This document shows, one piece after another, positions 46,683 to 56,594 of a stretch of 64,000 bases of DNA. Positions within the stretch are counted from its first letter, which is position 1. Each line of letters starts with the position of its first letter. Location: assembly GCA_019745975.1 (NCBI GenBank), contig JAIESQ010000073.1, positions 1 through 64,000 of the forward strand. The letters are read 5' to 3'. The stretch is from Pirellulales bacterium. Its GTDB lineage: Bacteria > Planctomycetota > Planctomycetia > Pirellulales > JAEUIK01. The translations under genes and the position numbers were made by a program. Under the pieces are notes generated by a model that was not told where the DNA came from, ran no database searches, and saw only the letters and a list, made by a program, of their open reading frames with translations.

Positions 46683-48407
46683 ATGAACAACAGCGACGTT
46701 GCCGCCGCTTTCGACGAATTGGGCGACTTGCTCGAATTTCAAGGGGCCAATCCTTTTCGCGTGCGGGCCTACCGCAACGCCGCCCGCACGCTCAAGGACC
46801 TGGGCGAGCCGCTGGCCAAAATCGCCACCGACCCGGCCCGCAAGCTTACCGACATTGCGGGCATCGGCGATGACCTGGCCGAAAAGATCGGCGTGTTGTT
46901 GTCGACCGGCTCGCTGCCGCAGTTGGAAGAACTGCGGGCGCAAACCCCCGCCAGCGTGCTGGCCCTGATGCGTATTCCCGGGCTGGGGCCCAAGAAGGCG
47001 GCCGTGCTCTTCAACGAGCTGAAGATCCAATCGCTCGACCAGTTGCGCGCCGCGTGCGAAGCCCACCGGGTGCAAGAGCTCAAGGGCTTCGGCAAGAAGA
47101 CCGAAGAGACGATCCTGGCCGGTTTGCCGTTGGCCAGCCAGGCCGAGGTGCGGATGTACTGGGCCGAGGCGGACGAAGTGGCCCAAGAAATCCTGCGGCA
47201 ACTGCGGATGTGCAAGAGCGTCGAACAGTTGGAAATCGCCGGCAGCTACCGGCGGGGGCGGGAAACGGTCGGCGATCTCGACGTGCTGGCGGTCTCGTCG
47301 CAGCCGGGCGAAGTGATGGACGCGTTCGCGGCGCTCGAAGGGCGCGAAGCCACGCTTGCGCGCGGCGACACTCGCATGGCGATCCGCGTGGCGCGCGGCC
47401 TGCAAGTCGATCTGCGAGTGGTGCCGGCCGAATCGTTTGGCGCGGCGCTACAGTACTTCACGGGATCGAAGGCCCACAACGTCATCCTGCGCAGCATGGC
47501 CAAGGATCGCGGTCTGAAGATCAACGAGTATGGTGTCTACCGCGGTGAAAAGCGGATCGCCGGTGAAACCGAGGAAGAAGTCTACGCCACGCTCGATTTG
47601 CCCTGGTTTCCCCCCGAGCTGCGCGAGGCCCGCCAGGAGTTCCAGTGGGCTGCCGAGGGCAAATTGCCGAAGCTGATCGAGCTGGCAGACATTCGCGGCG
47701 ACCTGCACATGCACACGACCGACACCGACGGGCGGGCCACGCTCGACGAAATGGTGGCCGCGGCACGCCGGCGCGGCCTGAAGTACATCGCCATCACCGA
47801 CCACTCGAAACGCGTCACCATGGCGCGCGGGCTCGACGGCGCGCGGCTTCATCAGCAATGGGACGAGATCGAACGCCGCAACGCCAAGCTCGACGGCTTT
47901 CGGGTGCTCAAGGGGGTCGAGGTCGACATTCTGGAAAAAGGCGGGCTCGACCTCGCGGACGACGTGCTGGTGCGGGCCGACTGGGTTGTCGCTAGCGTGC
48001 ATTACGGACAGAACCAGCCGCGCGAGCAAATCACCAAGCGGATCGTCGAGGCGCTCGAGAACCCGTACGTGTCGGCGATTGCGCATCCCACCGGGCGGTT
48101 GATCAACCGCCGCAAAGCGTACGAGGTTGATCTTGAGGCGGTATTTCAAGCGGCCCGTGAGCACGGCAAGTTACTGGAGCTCAATGCCAATCCGGCCAGG
48201 CTCGATCTCGACGACGTGGCCTGCGCCGCCGCCAAGCGGCACGGCATCCCGATCGTGATCTCGACCGATGCCCATAGCACCGAACAACTGGGGGTGATGC
48301 GATATGGGATCATCCAGGCGCGGCGGGGCGGGCTCACCAAGGCCGACGTGGCCAACACGCGGAGCTGGCCCGAAATGAAAAAGCTGATCGGGCGGAAGGG
48401 CGCGTAG
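46683..48407 (+). CDS. polX: DNA polymerase/3'-5' exonuclease PolX
   Basis: The 574-residue protein combines a family X polymerase with a PHP exonuclease. Residues 1-320: helix-hairpin-helix segments ('LTDIAGIGDDLAEKIG', 'LMRIPGLGPKKAAVLFNEL'), and the nucleotidyltransferase motif 'GSYRRGRETVGDLDVLAV' with the catalytic Asp pair, plus 'VDLRVVP' with the third. Residues 335-570: PHP domain with 'DLHMHTTDTDG' (from 340), 'AITDHSK', 'VASVHYG' and 'ISTDAHS', the metal-binding histidines and aspartates. It fills gaps in base-excision repair. The gene starts 58 bases after the GTPase gene and may be in the same unit. Confidence 0.97.
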   Translation: MNNSDVAAAFDELGDLLEFQGANPFRVRAYRNAARTLKDLGEPLAKIATDPARKLTDIAGIGDDLAEKIGVLLSTGSLPQLEELRAQTPASVLALMRIPGLGPKKAAVLFNELKIQSLDQLRAACEAHRVQELKGFGKKTEETILAGLPLASQAEVRMYWAEADEVAQEILRQLRMCKSVEQLEIAGSYRRGRETVGDLDVLAVSSQPGEVMDAFAALEGREATLARGDTRMAIRVARGLQVDLRVVPAESFGAALQYFTGSKAHNVILRSMAKDRGLKINEYGVYRGEKRIAGETEEEVYATLDLPWFPPELREARQEFQWAAEGKLPKLIELADIRGDLHMHTTDTDGRATLDEMVAAARRRGLKYIAITDHSKRVTMARGLDGARLHQQWDEIERRNAKLDGFRVLKGVEVDILEKGGLDLADDVLVRADWVVASVHYGQNQPREQITKRIVEALENPYVSAIAHPTGRLINRRKAYEVDLEAVFQAAREHGKLLELNANPARLDLDDVACAAAKRHGIPIVISTDAHSTEQLGVMRYGIIQARRGGLTKADVANTRSWPEMKKLIGRKGA

Positions 48408-48417
48408 CGGCGAAATC

Positions 48418-48586
48418 GTGGCACGGCCATCTTGGCCGTGTTAGTCATGGCTGGAACTCGTAGGGTGTGCGCAGCACACCAGTGTTTTGTCGCGAGATGC
48501 TCGCACGGCCGCTGAATAAACGTGGAATAGAGCTGGTGCGTTTCACGCACCCTACAGTTTCATGGGCTGGAAGCCCATGCCACGGC
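48418..48586. repeat. Composite dispersed repeat: one palindromic element inside another
   Basis: The outer element begins GTGGCACGGCCATCTTGGCC (48418) and ends CATGGGCTGGAAGCCCATGC plus CACGGC (48561-48586). Between its halves lies a complete copy of a second family, GTAGGGTGTGCGCAGCACAC to CACGCACCCTAC (48460-48555). The outer element without insert is at 8789-8844, and the inner family also occurs alone at 12916 and 28018. This looks like insertion of one element into another. It lies between polX and the MFS gene. Confidence 0.8.
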
Positions 48587-48716
48587 TTCTGACCTTAGCA
48601 CCGCTGATTTGACGCCTGCGCGGTGCCACCCCACAATGGCCGCACGAATTGGGCCGCTTGGGAGTGGCGCGGCTTGCGCGCCATCGCCCACACGCTCGTG
48701 GGGAAGGAAGCACTTG

Positions 48717-50072
48717 ATGTCGAAACGCGCCGCGTATGCGCTGGCGGTCTTGTTTGCCGTCAACACGCTGAACTTTTTTGACCGGCAGATTCTGGGGGCG
48801 GTCGGGCAGCCGATCGCCGACGAATGGAAACTGACCGACACGCAGCTCGGCTGGCTGGGCACTTCGTTCATTCTGCTCTATGCGGTCGTGGGGTTGCCGT
48901 TCGGCTTCCTGGCCGATCGCGCGAACCGCGCCCGCATTCTGGCGGTCGGGGTCTTCTTCTGGAGTCTGCTGACCGCCGCCTCGGGCTTCGCGCGGGGCTA
49001 TTGGCAGTTGTTCGGATTGCGGATGGGAGTCGGCGTCGGCGAGGCGAGCTGCGCGCCGGCCGCCTCGTCGCTGTTGGGCGACTATTTTCCGGCCAGAGTG
49101 CGCGCGCGGGCGATGTCGGTCTTCATGATGGGGCTGCCGATTGGCATCGCGACCAGCTTTGCCGTCAGCGGAACGATCGCCAAGGAATATGGTTGGCGGA
49201 GCGCGCTGTTTGTCGCGATCGTGCCGGGGGTACTGTGCGCGTTCGCCGCGCTGTTTTTGCACGAGCCGGCGCGCGGCGGCAGCGAGGTACACGCCGTGGC
49301 GTCGCGGCGCCGCGAAGGGTGGGCCTTCATGCTGGTGCTTTCCACCCCCACAATGCGCTGGATCATCGCCTCGGGGGCCCTGCACAATTTCAATATGTAC
49401 GCGATCGGCTCATTCATCGCGCCGTTCCTCACGCGCACGCACGGACAGGACGTGAAGACCGCTGGCCTGATCGCCGCCTTTTGCTACGGACTGATCGGCG
49501 TGCCGGGATTATTGCTCGGCGGTTTCGTCGGCGATGCCCTGCATCATCGTCGGCCCAATGGTCGCCTGCTGATCGGCGCGACTTGTTTGGCGCTGTCCGT
49601 GCCGATGGTCTATCTGGCAATCGGGCGCCCCGGCGGCGACACGCTCGGATTCCTGATATTCATGAGCGCCGGTTGCGGGCTGATGTACACGTACTATTCG
49701 ACGGTCTATTCGTCGATTCAGGACGTCATCGAGCCGGCCCTGCGCGGAACCGCGATGGCACTCTATTTCTTTGCGATGTACGTGTTCGGCGCGGCGCTGG
49801 GGCCCGTGGCGACTGGCTGGCTGAGCGAAACGCTCACCAGGCATTACGCTGAACTGGCAGGCGTCACGCAGTTCACGCCCGAAAACCTCTTGCCCCACCG
49901 CGCGGCAGGGTTGCACGCGGCCATGTACGTGATTCCGATTCTGAACATTGCGCTGGCGGTGGTGTTGGCTGCTGCGTCGCGCACCGTGGGAGCCGACGCC
50001 GAGCGACTTAATCACTGGATGCGAAACGCGGCGACCGACGAACCGGATTTAGTCACGGCCGCCGCGAGCTAA
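48717..50072 (+). CDS. Major facilitator superfamily transporter
   Basis: The ATG at 48717 has AAGGAAG upstream. The 451-residue product has about 12 membrane segments. '[20 protein letters not shown]' in helix 1 and the loop motif '[13 protein letters not shown]' (G-x-x-x-D-R-x-x-R variant) mark the family. '[20 protein letters not shown]' is typical of the Spinster-like/hexuronate-type branch. The substrate is unknown; sphingolipid-like, sugar-acid or organic-anion transport are all possible for such proteins. The 3' end overlaps the convergent aminotransferase by four bases. Confidence 0.93.
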   Translation: MSKRAAYALAVLFAVNTLNFFDRQILGAVGQPIADEWKLTDTQLGWLGTSFILLYAVVGLPFGFLADRANRARILAVGVFFWSLLTAASGFARGYWQLFGLRMGVGVGEASCAPAASSLLGDYFPARVRARAMSVFMMGLPIGIATSFAVSGTIAKEYGWRSALFVAIVPGVLCAFAALFLHEPARGGSEVHAVASRRREGWAFMLVLSTPTMRWIIASGALHNFNMYAIGSFIAPFLTRTHGQDVKTAGLIAAFCYGLIGVPGLLLGGFVGDALHHRRPNGRLLIGATCLALSVPMVYLAIGRPGGDTLGFLIFMSAGCGLMYTYYSTVYSSIQDVIEPALRGTAMALYFFAMYVFGAALGPVATGWLSETLTRHYAELAGVTQFTPENLLPHRAAGLHAAMYVIPILNIALAVVLAAASRTVGADAERLNHWMRNAATDEPDLVTAAAS

Positions 50073-51331
50073 ATCGAGCTGCTCGTGGCGTACACCCCAT
50101 TGGCCGCGGCCAGGCTCGCGCCGTGCGCGAACTTGTAGCCTTGCTCCGCCAGAATCTGCTCCAGCGCGCCCAGGAAGGTAATCACGCTCGTGGCCCGCGA
50201 GCCGTGCCCCATCAGCCCGATGCGCCACACCTTGCCTTTGAAATCGCCGAGCCCGCCGCCGATCTCGATACCGAACCGCTCGAGCAGGGCCGTGCGCACC
50301 GCCGCGTCGTTCACCCCGTCGGGCACGCGCACGGCGTTGAGCATCGGCAGCAAGTGCCCCTCGGCGGCCGCGTAAGTGATGCCCATCGCCGCCAGCCCGG
50401 CCCGCAGCGCTTGGTGATTGAGCGCATGGCGGGCGTAGCAGTGCTCAAGCCCTTCCTCGTGCACGAGCCGTAGCGCCTCGTAGAGGGCATAGGTCATGTT
50501 GATCGGCGCCGTGTGATGGTAGACGCGCTCACTCCCCCAGTACTTGGCCAGCATCGAGACATCGAGATACCAGCTCGCGACCCTGGTCTGGCGGCCCAGC
50601 ACGACCTCCATCGCCCGCGGGCCGAACGAGACCGGGGCCAGTCCCGGCGGGCAGCTCAGGCACTTCTGCGTGCCCGAGTAAATGGCGTCGATCTCCCAGC
50701 GATCGACTTCGACCGGCACGCCGCCGAGCGACGTCACGGCATCCACCAACAAGAGCGCGCCGGCATCGTGCACGAGGTTGGCGATTTCGGGGATCGGCTG
50801 CCAGGCCCCGGTTGAGGTCTCGGCCATCACGATGCCTACCACTTTGGGTCGAGCCAGCGCCAGGGCGTCTTTCAGATGCGAAGGATCGAACACCTCGCCC
50901 CAGGGGCGATCGACTTTGGTCACCCGCGCGCCGGCGCGCTGGGCAACGTCGACCATGCGGCCGCCGAACACTCCGTTGACGCATACCAGCATCGAATCGC
51001 CCGGCTCGATCAGGTTGACGACGGTCGCTTCCATACCGGCCGAGCCGGTGCCGCTGATCGCCAGGGTCATCTCGTTGGTGGTCGAGAAGAGCCGGCGCAG
51101 CATCTGCTGCATCTCGTTCATCAACTTCAAGTAGTAGGGGTCGAGATGGCCGACCGTCGGCGCGGCCAGCGCCTGCAGCACGCGCGGATGGACGGGGCTG
51201 GGACCAGGGCCCAACAGCAACCTCAGCGGTGGTTCGAGCGGCGGCGCGGCGGCAGTGCTCTCCGTGGTGGCCGCTGCCAACTTGTTGGCAGTTGCGGGGG
51301 CGAATTTCGTGGCCGGTGCGTTGGCGGTCAT
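50069..51331 (-). CDS. Alanine-glyoxylate-type class V aminotransferase
   Basis: A 420-residue PLP enzyme. After an Ala/Thr-rich 33-residue start, which may be too long, the family pattern begins: '[18 protein letters not shown]', '[16 protein letters not shown]', '[13 protein letters not shown]' (Asp197 for the PLP nitrogen) and '[16 protein letters not shown]' with Lys223 for the PLP Schiff base. Likely substrates are alanine or serine with glyoxylate, by similarity to AGXT/serine-glyoxylate enzymes. It lies downstream of the isochorismatase-like gene on the same strand, separated by a double-hairpin element. Confidence 0.93.
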   Translation of the reverse strand: MTANAPATKFAPATANKLAAATTESTAAAPPLEPPLRLLLGPGPSPVHPRVLQALAAPTVGHLDPYYLKLMNEMQQMLRRLFSTTNEMTLAISGTGSAGMEATVVNLIEPGDSMLVCVNGVFGGRMVDVAQRAGARVTKVDRPWGEVFDPSHLKDALALARPKVVGIVMAETSTGAWQPIPEIANLVHDAGALLLVDAVTSLGGVPVEVDRWEIDAIYSGTQKCLSCPPGLAPVSFGPRAMEVVLGRQTRVASWYLDVSMLAKYWGSERVYHHTAPINMTYALYEALRLVHEEGLEHCYARHALNHQALRAGLAAMGITYAAAEGHLLPMLNAVRVPDGVNDAAVRTALLERFGIEIGGGLGDFKGKVWRIGLMGHGSRATSVITFLGALEQILAEQGYKFAHGASLAAANGVYATSSSI

Positions 51332-51367
51332 TGGTGTGCGAAGACTCGAGTCAGGGAATCGAAATTC

Positions 51368-51423
51368 TGTAGCCGGCCTCAGAGAGGCCGGTCTTTTTTC
51401 CGGGGTCGGTGACCCCGGCTACA
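51368..51423. repeat. Double-hairpin palindromic element with T-run
   Basis: TGTAGCC (51368-51374) and GGCTACA (51417-51423) are the outer inverted ends. Inside are two perfect hairpins: CCGGCCTC/GAGGCCGG (51373-51391, loop AGA) and CCGGGGTC/GACCCCGG (51400-51418, loop GGT). Six T's (51394-51399) lie between. On the plus strand the first hairpin plus T-run is a good terminator. It sits between two minus-strand genes, so it may be a mobile repeat with terminator activity. Confidence 0.75.
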
Positions 51424-51438
51424 ACTCGTAAACGTGTG

Positions 51439-52032
51439 CTAGGCGTCGGGCCCCGTTTCGCGCACCAGCTTGCTGATTTCTTTGAACTCGGGGGCGGCCG
51501 AATCCTGGCACCACTCGAACATGGCGGCCTCGACGGTGGTGAGCACCACGCCAGCCGATTCCATCCGGCGCAGCGCCGTCTGGTAGTCGATGGCATATCG
51601 CGAACCGACGGCGTCGACCGGCAAGTACACGCGGTAGCCAGCCGCCAACAGGTCGTAGGCCGATTGCTGAATGCAGACATGCGCTTCCATGCCAGCCAGG
51701 CAGACGCGGTTGATTCCCTGCTCGGCAAGCTGCCTGCTGACTCCCCGGCAGCCGGCCGAACTGAACGCGGTCTTGGCTTCGCACGGCCCGACGAGTTCTG
51801 CCAGTTCGGCGACGGTGCCGCCGAGCCCTTGCGGATATTGCTCGGTCCCCAGCACTGGCACACCCAGCAGCTTGGCGGCCCGCACGAACCGGCCGACGTT
51901 CCAGATCAACCGCTGGTGGCCCGGCAGCAGGCGGACGAGTTTCTCTTGAACGTCGACGACTAACAGCGCCGTGTCGTCGCGCGACATCAGTTCGGGGCTG
52001 CGGACGGCCGCCTCGGCGGATGCTTCCTTCAT
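51439..52032 (-). CDS. Isochorismatase-like cysteine hydrolase
   Basis: A 197-residue protein with the catalytic triad of the superfamily: Asp27 in 'ALLVVDVQEKL', Lys87 in 'CEAKTAFSS' and Cys120 in 'LAGMEAHVCIQQS'. The last motif includes the usual non-proline cis peptide region. Members hydrolyse amides such as nicotinamide or other small compounds; the precise substrate is open. Met16 is an alternative start. The stop lies just right of the double-hairpin element. Confidence 0.93.
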   Translation of the reverse strand: MKEASAEAAVRSPELMSRDDTALLVVDVQEKLVRLLPGHQRLIWNVGRFVRAAKLLGVPVLGTEQYPQGLGGTVAELAELVGPCEAKTAFSSAGCRGVSRQLAEQGINRVCLAGMEAHVCIQQSAYDLLAAGYRVYLPVDAVGSRYAIDYQTALRRMESAGVVLTTVEAAMFEWCQDSAAPEFKEISKLVRETGPDA

Positions 52033-52141
52033 ACGCCGATCATAGCCGATTCGCCGGCCCGAACGCCATGAGGGCAGCAGACCAGATGCCTCAGCCTGGT
52101 TCCGGCACGACCGTCGAGCACTTCCGGACCGCGCGGGGCGT

Positions 52142-54025
52142 TCAGGCTAGCGCGGCGGCTAGGCGGGCGTCGAGCACGGCTTGTATCGAGGGCGCTAGCG
52201 GATACTCGCGCTGGAGGCGTTCGACCTTCTCGCGGAATTCGCCGACCACTTGGGGGTTGATGGCCTGCAGTCGCTGGACCAAGCCCATCAGCACGAAGCG
52301 TGGCGTCGCGTTGGCGGCTTCGCGCAGGCAAAGCTCGAGAGTTCCTTGCAGCATCTCGCGCTCGCCATTGAGGAAGTCGGGGCGCGCGCCGTCGAGCTGG
52401 CAGGCGGTTGCGGCCAGCAACTGTTCGAGTCGCAACTGATAGTCGCTGAAATTGCTGTCCGTCGGCACGCGATACCAGGGCGCCGCGTCGATCGACTGCA
52501 CGCCAGCTCGGTGCTGCAGATCGTCAAGCATCTGGCGCGCTAACTCGGTGAATGCCTGTTCGGGCCACTCGAGATCGACGAGCGTTTCGCTACTGTCGAG
52601 CACCGTGGCGTCGATGGTGCGAATCAATCGCAGCGACAAGGTTGGGCTCGCTGCCGTCGCGTCGAGATGGGTGACCACGACGTAGTCGGCCGCCGGCTCG
52701 TCATGCCGGGCGTTTTCGGCGGCCAACTCGGTCGGCCAGGGCTTGGCGGCCAACACCAGCCCACCTCCGTGGCCGTGCACGAAGGGTTGCAGCACGATAC
52801 TCCGTCCGTCGGTGCGCAAGTGAAACTGCTCGCCGAGAAACAGCGACAGGGCCCTGGTGATTCGCCCGGCAGTGTCGGCCAGTTGCGGTCCCGCCGCCGC
52901 GCTTGCGCCTCGGTTCGCACTGCCGCCGAGGAAGGCAACCAAGACCGCGTTCTCGTCTTTCCTGGGGAGTAATTCGGCGGCCGTTACTTGATCGAGCCAC
53001 AGTGGGCACGCCATGCGCAACGTGGCGACCGTCGGCGCTGGCTGCGGCTCCACCGCCCGAGCGCGAGCCCGCGCCGAAGCGATCTGCGTGTCCCAATACA
53101 ACAAGGCCTGCTGGTAGTCGGGGCGCTGCAGCGCGTAGAGCTGGTTCAATAGTGCGCGGGCGTGATCGAAGCGGCCGAGATCGAAGTTGGCCTTGATGAG
53201 ATTGATGCCGACTTCCAGCCCGTGCTGTTCCGGAACAAACCGGGGCGCGGCACGCTTGAGCAGTTCGACGAGGTAACCATGATTTCCCAAGTCTCCACTA
53301 AGCTGCATCAGCAGCTCGGCCGGCAGCGATGCACCGGCCAGCTCGAGCGCTTCGTCATAGAGGCGCAGGGCCTCGGCCGAGTTCTGCCGCTCCAAGGCGG
53401 CACGCGCCAGCCAGAGCCGGGCCCGCCAGCTACCAGGCAACGCTGCCAGCGCCTTGAGCGCTTGCTCGACGCCGAGGTCGCCGCGGCGTTCTCGGGCCAG
53501 CGACAAGAACCACGCGACTCCATTTTCCTGATTCGGATCAAGTTCCAAGGCGCGCCACAAGGTAGCGTCGGCCCGAGCCGTTTCACCGCGCTCTTCGTAG
53601 ACCTTGGCCAAGTTGGTAAGTACGTAGGCGTCGTCTCCGTGTTGCCGCGTTTGCTGGGCCAGAGTGTGCTCGGCGTCGGACAGGCGCTGAAGCTGGAGGT
53701 AGATCACTCCTAGCAACGTCGCGGCGCGTGGCGTCGTCGGCTCAAGCTCGCGGAGCTGTTCGGCAAATGGCAGAACCTCGACAACGAAGCCGTCGTGCAG
53801 GGCGCCGACGATCATCTCGTACAGTTGATCGGGGTCTTGCCGGACGGCCGCGAGATTCTCGAGCAGGACCCTGTCGCCCCAGTCTTGCCGCGTGATGGCA
53901 TGTTCGCGGCCGTAGCTGTCGTAGACGCGCACCAATTCGGCCACGTCAGCGTCGTTGAGCGCGGTGCACTCAACCGTGGATGCGCGATCGGTTCTTCGCT
54001 TGAACAGTTTTGTCAGCAGTTTCAT
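52142..54025 (-). CDS. TPR-repeat protein
   Basis: A 627-residue protein with no signal peptide; the first residues (MKLLTKLFKRRTDR) are basic. Residues 80-300 contain TPR-like helix pairs: 'TLLGVIYLQLQRLSDAEHTL', 'YVLTNLAKVYEERGETARAD', 'LYDEALELAGASLPAELLMQ'. The segment 'WRALELDPNQENG' shows the consensus Pro in the turn. The remaining half is an unassigned alpha/beta region (340-480) and a helical end. A protein-protein scaffold in the cytoplasm is likely. The leader region of the divergent lipoprotein gene lies next to it. Confidence 0.75.
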   Translation of the reverse strand: MKLLTKLFKRRTDRASTVECTALNDADVAELVRVYDSYGREHAITRQDWGDRVLLENLAAVRQDPDQLYEMIVGALHDGFVVEVLPFAEQLRELEPTTPRAATLLGVIYLQLQRLSDAEHTLAQQTRQHGDDAYVLTNLAKVYEERGETARADATLWRALELDPNQENGVAWFLSLARERRGDLGVEQALKALAALPGSWRARLWLARAALERQNSAEALRLYDEALELAGASLPAELLMQLSGDLGNHGYLVELLKRAAPRFVPEQHGLEVGINLIKANFDLGRFDHARALLNQLYALQRPDYQQALLYWDTQIASARARARAVEPQPAPTVATLRMACPLWLDQVTAAELLPRKDENAVLVAFLGGSANRGASAAAGPQLADTAGRITRALSLFLGEQFHLRTDGRSIVLQPFVHGHGGGLVLAAKPWPTELAAENARHDEPAADYVVVTHLDATAASPTLSLRLIRTIDATVLDSSETLVDLEWPEQAFTELARQMLDDLQHRAGVQSIDAAPWYRVPTDSNFSDYQLRLEQLLAATACQLDGARPDFLNGEREMLQGTLELCLREAANATPRFVLMGLVQRLQAINPQVVGEFREKVERLQREYPLAPSIQAVLDARLAAALA

Positions 54026-54318
54026 GGCTTGGACCTCCGGCCGAAGTCAATTCTAGGTCACGATTTGAGTCGCCCCGAGGCTGCCGGCGCACAGTCAAAT
54101 TCGTATTGGGAGGTTTGCATAGTTCGGGCGGATCAAGCGCCCACAACCGCCGCCAAAGCCGGATTTGCTAGCACCCCAGCGTGGAAGCTGCTCTTGCCGC
54201 GCAGTGTCTCAATCGCGACACTCCGCGGCGCTCCTCTCTCGGGCGGTCGCCCGCGATGGATCGAGGTTCGCGTTCCCCTCGCAATACCGACGTCCACCAC
54301 CCAGGTGGGTCCGCCTGC

Positions 54319-55026
54319 ATGCGCTACGTTGCATTGGCCTGGCTTGTCGTACTTTGCGGCTGTGCCCGTTGGCACGCGCCGCCTGGTCCTGCCTGCGCGA
54401 CCCAGCAGCCGGGACAAGTGTTTGTACCTTGCCAGGACAGCGAGTTCGTTTACAAGCAAGTGGCCGACGTCGTCGACGACTACTTCCGCATTCAAGAAGA
54501 AGAGCACGTGCGCGTGATCGGCGATACAGCCATCGAGGGGCGCATCGACACATATCCCGTGGTGGGAGCGACGCTCTTGGAACCCTGGCGGCGCGACACA
54601 GCCGGCTATGAGCGTTTGGAGAGTACCTTCCAGACGACGCGCCGCTTCGCGCGCGTGCGGATCATCCCTTCGCCGGGCGGACATCTCGTCGAATTCGCCG
54701 TGTATAAGGAGCTCGAAGACCTGCTCAAACCCGAGCGTGCCACCGCCGGTGCCGCGACGTTTCGCAACGACAGTTCGGTCGCGCGCTACAACGAGCCTGT
54801 GCTCGATCAAGCGGTGACCGCGGGCTGGATCGGCCAAGGGCGTGATGCCGATCTCGAAAGCCGGATGGTCGCCAACCTGGCACGCAAGATGGGGCCGGTT
54901 GGCGTCGTGCCCGCGATGCCGCGGCAGGTGTCGCCGAGCGCGGCGGGGCCGGCCTACGAATCCGAGTACGGCTTACCGTCGACGGAGTCCTTACCTCCGC
55001 AGGCGTTGCCCTTGCCGCCGCCGTAG
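54319..55026 (+). CDS. Lipoprotein of unknown function
   Basis: The ATG at 54319 gives 235 residues beginning 'RYVALAWLVVLCGCARWH'. The LCGC sequence is a lipobox, so lipid attachment at the second Cys (about 15) is likely and the protein is membrane-anchored. The body has an alpha/beta part ('FVYKQVADVVDDYFRIQEEE', 'RIDTYPVVGATLLEP', 'RVRIIPSPGGHLVEFAV') and ends in a Pro-rich tail (PPQALPLPPP). No family was recognised. A frame upstream to 54181 is open but would remove the signal from the N-terminus. Confidence 0.72.
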   Translation: MRYVALAWLVVLCGCARWHAPPGPACATQQPGQVFVPCQDSEFVYKQVADVVDDYFRIQEEEHVRVIGDTAIEGRIDTYPVVGATLLEPWRRDTAGYERLESTFQTTRRFARVRIIPSPGGHLVEFAVYKELEDLLKPERATAGAATFRNDSSVARYNEPVLDQAVTAGWIGQGRDADLESRMVANLARKMGPVGVVPAMPRQVSPSAAGPAYESEYGLPSTESLPPQALPLPPP

Positions 55027-55041
55027 GTGCGCTCGAGAAGC

Positions 55042-55938
55042 TCAAGTAGCTGGCGACGCTTCGCCGCTGGTACGAACCGTATGCGTAGCAGCGGGTGATC
55101 CATGCTGCCCTGGCGCGAAGGAGGCGGCTGGCCTAGTTAGTGAAGCTGGCGACGCGGCGGTCGGCTCCAGGGCTGCCGGCAACTTCAGCGTGAAGGCTGT
55201 GCCGCGGCCCAGCGTGCTTTCGACGCGGATGCGGCCGCGATGCGCTTCGATGATCTCGCGGCAAGCCGACAGCCCCAGGCCCGTGCCCCCCTTGCCCGTC
55301 GCATCAGGCCCGCGCTTCGTCGAGAAGAAGGGATCGAAGATGCGCCGCAACACCTCGGGCGCGATCCCGGTGCCGGTGTCGCGCACCACCAGGTCGACCA
55401 TCTGGTTGGCTTCGTCGAAGAGCAGCTTGATGATCACACGGCCGCCGTCGGGCATCGCCTGGCGGGCGTTGACGAGCAGGTTGACGAGCACTTGTTGAAT
55501 CTGATTGCCGCGGACCAATGCCGGCGGGGCCTCTTGAAACTGCCGTTCGACCGAGACGCGATACTTGGCCAGTTCGCGCTCCAAGAGCAACAAGGTATCG
55601 TCGACCAGTTGCCGCAGGTCGGTCGGCTCGAACGCGTCGGAGCGATTGCGCGCCATGCCCAGGATCGTGCTGGTGATCCGCGCTGCGCGTGTGCCGGCGT
55701 CGAGGATTTTCGCAAAGGCGCGATCGCGCGTGGCGGCGTCCTGATGGCGCAGCCCGAGCTTGGCGTAGTTGATGATCGTCATCAGCACGTTGTTGAATTC
55801 GTGCGTTGTCGTGCTGGTCAGTTCGCCGATGGCGGTGAGACGCTGGGCGCGGGCCAATTGCTCCTTGAGGAGCTCGACCTGCCGTTGGGGGCTTAACGCG
55901 TCGTCAGCGGGCAAATCGTGCATGACCGGAGAATCCAC
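55042..55938 (-). CDS. Sensor histidine kinase without a visible sensor domain
   Basis: A 298-residue cytoplasmic kinase. A short helical lead ('RQVELLKEQLARAQRLTAIG') precedes the H-box 'ELTSTTTHEFNNVL' with phospho-acceptor His46. The ATPase part has the N-box 'QVLVNLLVNARQAMPDGG', the D-box 'DTGTGIAPEVLRRIFDPFF' and the G-box 'GKGGTGLGLSACREI'. The type resembles NtrB-like kinases. No PAS, HAMP or membrane segment is present, and no response regulator is adjacent, so the input and partner are unknown. The C-terminal 40 residues are Ala/Thr-rich. Confidence 0.93.
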   Translation of the reverse strand: MDSPVMHDLPADDALSPQRQVELLKEQLARAQRLTAIGELTSTTTHEFNNVLMTIINYAKLGLRHQDAATRDRAFAKILDAGTRAARITSTILGMARNRSDAFEPTDLRQLVDDTLLLLERELAKYRVSVERQFQEAPPALVRGNQIQQVLVNLLVNARQAMPDGGRVIIKLLFDEANQMVDLVVRDTGTGIAPEVLRRIFDPFFSTKRGPDATGKGGTGLGLSACREIIEAHRGRIRVESTLGRGTAFTLKLPAALEPTAASPASLTRPAASFAPGQHGSPAATHTVRTSGEASPAT

Positions 55939-56191
55939 GATCGTTGGCAGAGTGCAGACGGAAGTCGGGGCACTCCGCCCCGTTTGCCTTGCTTAACTAT
56001 TGGCGGGCTGATGGCGGGCTGAGCGGTTACCGCGCGACTACGGTATCGTCGCATTGGCGTAGGCAACTAAAGCGCTTGTACCTATAATCCCGCGCCGCAC
56101 TGGACGATCTTGTTTGACAATCGGCCCGGCTGCGCGACTGGCCCCAAGGATGGGGAGAAGGCTTCCGCTGGCGGAACCTGGAGAAGCTGGG

Positions 56192-56452
56192 ATGCACACA
56201 GTCGACTTGCTCGAAGAGGCGCTCATCGCCGCCGAGCGGCTTGGCTACGAGCCGCGTCACGAATGGCTAGGAGGGACCGGCGGCGGTTGCTGTCAGTACA
56301 ACGGCCGGAAATGGCTGTTCATCGACCTGGCCCTGACTCCCGCCGAACAGCTTGCACAGGTGCTTGAAGGGCTGCGGGTCGATCCTCTCCTGGGGCGGTG
56401 CGAGATTTCGCGCGAGCTGGCTCGCGCACTCAATCTGCGGAAGAGTGCTTGA
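56192..56452 (+). CDS. Small conserved-type protein of unknown function
   Basis: The ATG at 56192 has GGAGAAG upstream and gives 86 residues starting 'HTVDLLEEALIAAERLGYEP'. The pattern 'RHEWLGGTGGGCCQYNGRKW' followed by 'LFIDLALTPAEQLAQVL' looks like a small alpha/beta domain that I recall from other planctomycetes, without a known function. Two adjacent Cys (GGCCQ) in the glycine-rich turn are notable. It stands alone between divergent or convergent neighbours. Confidence 0.65.
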   Translation: MHTVDLLEEALIAAERLGYEPRHEWLGGTGGGCCQYNGRKWLFIDLALTPAEQLAQVLEGLRVDPLLGRCEISRELARALNLRKSA

Positions 56453-56594
56453 GCTCTCCCCACGCCGCGATGAAAAAGGCCAACAAGGCGTCGCACTTTG
56501 GTCTCCGCCTTGTGGCCCACGTGGCAAACCGGCTTCGCGGCGCCGATCTGCTGATGCATCGTCGCCCTACCGCGGTTTGAGTTCGACTTGCCGT

